A stretch of 7,136 bases of DNA from Clostridiales bacterium. Its GTDB lineage: Bacteria > Bacillota > Clostridia > Tissierellales > Sedimentibacteraceae. Position numbers and translations under genes: made by a program. The notes below the pieces were generated by a model, which saw only the letters and a list, made by a program, of their open reading frames with translations, did no database searches and was not told the origin of the DNA. This document shows, piece by piece, positions 6,474 through 7,136 of the stretch (the stretch's first letter is position 1; each line of letters starts with the position of its first letter). The DNA lies in contig DNNJ01000408.1 of the NCBI GenBank assembly GCA_003487955.1, forward strand, positions 4,590 to 11,725. The letters run 5' to 3'.

Positions 6474-7136
6474 CTACCTCTTCATCTTAGGGTCTATAGC
6501 ATCGCGGATACCGTCGCCCAATATATTAAAACACATAACAGATATGAAAATAATTATTCCCGGTGGAACCCAGTACCACCATCTCTGTTGGATTATCAGC
6601 ATATTTCTTGCTTCCTGAATCATATTCCCCCAGGTAGGGGTAGGCGGGGAAACACCTAAACCCAAGAAACTTAAAGAAGTCTCTACTAATATTACACTTG
6701 CCATTCCAAGGGTTGCATAAACAATTATATAGGCTGATACATTAGGCAGAAGGTGTTTGAATATTCTTCTTATATCGCTTATGCCAAGAGCTTCACAAGC
6801 CTCCATATATTCCATTTCACGGAGAATAAGTATTTGTCCTCTTACGATGCGTGCTATGTTTGGCCAGTTCAGTACAGCTAAAACAAAAATTAAATTATGT
6901 ATACTGTTTCCAAATACCGCTGCAAAGGTAATACATATTATCATAAAAGGAAATGACATAAACATTTCAGCAATACGCATTATTATTGCATCAATTATTC
7001 CGCCGTAAAAACCGGAGATGCCGCCCAAAACAACACCTAAGACACATTCAACTGCCACAACTGCAAGTGCAATGCCAAGAGATATTCTACCTGCATAAAA
7101 CAGTCTGGTAAAAAGGTCTCTTCCTATTAAATCTGT
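6474..7136 (-). CDS. oppC: Oligopeptide ABC transporter permease OppC (5' end missing)
   Basis: Membrane permease subunit of the peptide importer, forming the channel with OppB. The reading frame is open to the window edge, so the first residues (with the first membrane segment) lie outside; 220 residues are visible. It opens with TDLIGRDLFTRLFYAGRISL, which matches the conserved TDxxGRDxxSRxxxGxRxSL region of OppC/DppC. It has several membrane segments, and the EAA loop that contacts the ATPases reads EACEALGISDIRRIFKHLLP (112-131). Conserved OppC landmarks near the end are ETSLSFLGLGVSPPTPTWG (152-170) and NILGDGIRDAIDP. An internal GTG at 7058 is not the start, because coding similarity continues upstream of it. 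The TAG stop (6474-6476) lies 2 bases before the oppD ATG, and the oppD ribosome site lies inside oppC. Confidence 0.95.
   Translation of the reverse strand, partial: TDLIGRDLFTRLFYAGRISLGIALAVVAVECVLGVVLGGISGFYGGIIDAIIMRIAEMFMSFPFMIICITFAAVFGNSIHNLIFVLAVLNWPNIARIVRGQILILREMEYMEACEALGISDIRRIFKHLLPNVSAYIIVYATLGMASVILVETSLSFLGLGVSPPTPTWGNMIQEARNMLIIQQRWWYWVPPGIIIFISVMCFNILGDGIRDAIDPKMKR

Noticed and set aside
6472..6474. GTG start for OppD three bases upstream of the ATG
   Set aside because: AGAGG is only 2 bases from it, but 5 from the ATG at 6471.
7056..7058. GTG at 7058 as the start of a short permease
   Set aside because: The frame stays open to the edge and the upstream residues match the conserved OppC entry region, so the gene is cut by the window, not truncated.

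Overview
The window is low-GC DNA (clearly AT-rich by eye) with AAGGAGG-type ribosome binding sites, tightly overlapping genes and the divIB-ylxW-ylxX-sbp-ftsZ gene order. This points to a Firmicute, most likely a member of the Clostridia in the broad sense. I cannot name a genus from the sequence alone.

Positions 1-3750, plus strand, are the end of a division and cell wall (dcw) cluster: ftsQ/divIB, two DUF881 membrane-anchored proteins (ylxW- and ylxX-like), sbp (small basic protein) and ftsZ. The first four genes are packed with gaps of 10 or fewer bases or 1-base overlaps. An 84-base gap with a good extended -10 element precedes ftsZ, so ftsZ can probably also be transcribed on its own. 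The ftsA gene, which sits between sbp and ftsZ in Bacillus subtilis, is absent here. The ylxX-like gene has a ribosome binding site that fits an AUU start codon better than the upstream GTG.

Positions 3751-4025 hold no gene but are dense in structure. First comes a GC-rich, 89-base inverted repeat made of two REP-like palindromic units (a BIME-like element). It is followed by a promoter with a consensus -35, and then a leader of about 125 bases containing a 30-bp, nearly uninterrupted AU-rich hairpin that runs directly into seven T residues. Positions 4026-4226 encode a 66-residue cold shock protein. The leader hairpin looks like an intrinsic terminator placed before the csp start codon and is the most interesting regulatory feature in the window.

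Positions 4240-4270 are a compact terminator that works in both directions and separates csp from a convergent minus-strand operon. That operon, read from 7136 down to 4269, is oppC (5' end outside the window), oppD, oppF and an unrecognised 77-residue membrane protein. The genes overlap by 1-4 bases or are separated by 2 bases. The operon encodes the inner parts of an oligopeptide/dipeptide ABC importer; the binding protein (oppA) and the other permease (oppB) would be expected just outside the window.

Apart from these, I see no defence system, CRISPR array, tRNA, rRNA or complete mobile element. The window is mostly core chromosome. The points of interest are the csp leader, the REP-like element, the possible AUU start, the missing ftsA and the small protein coupled to oppF.
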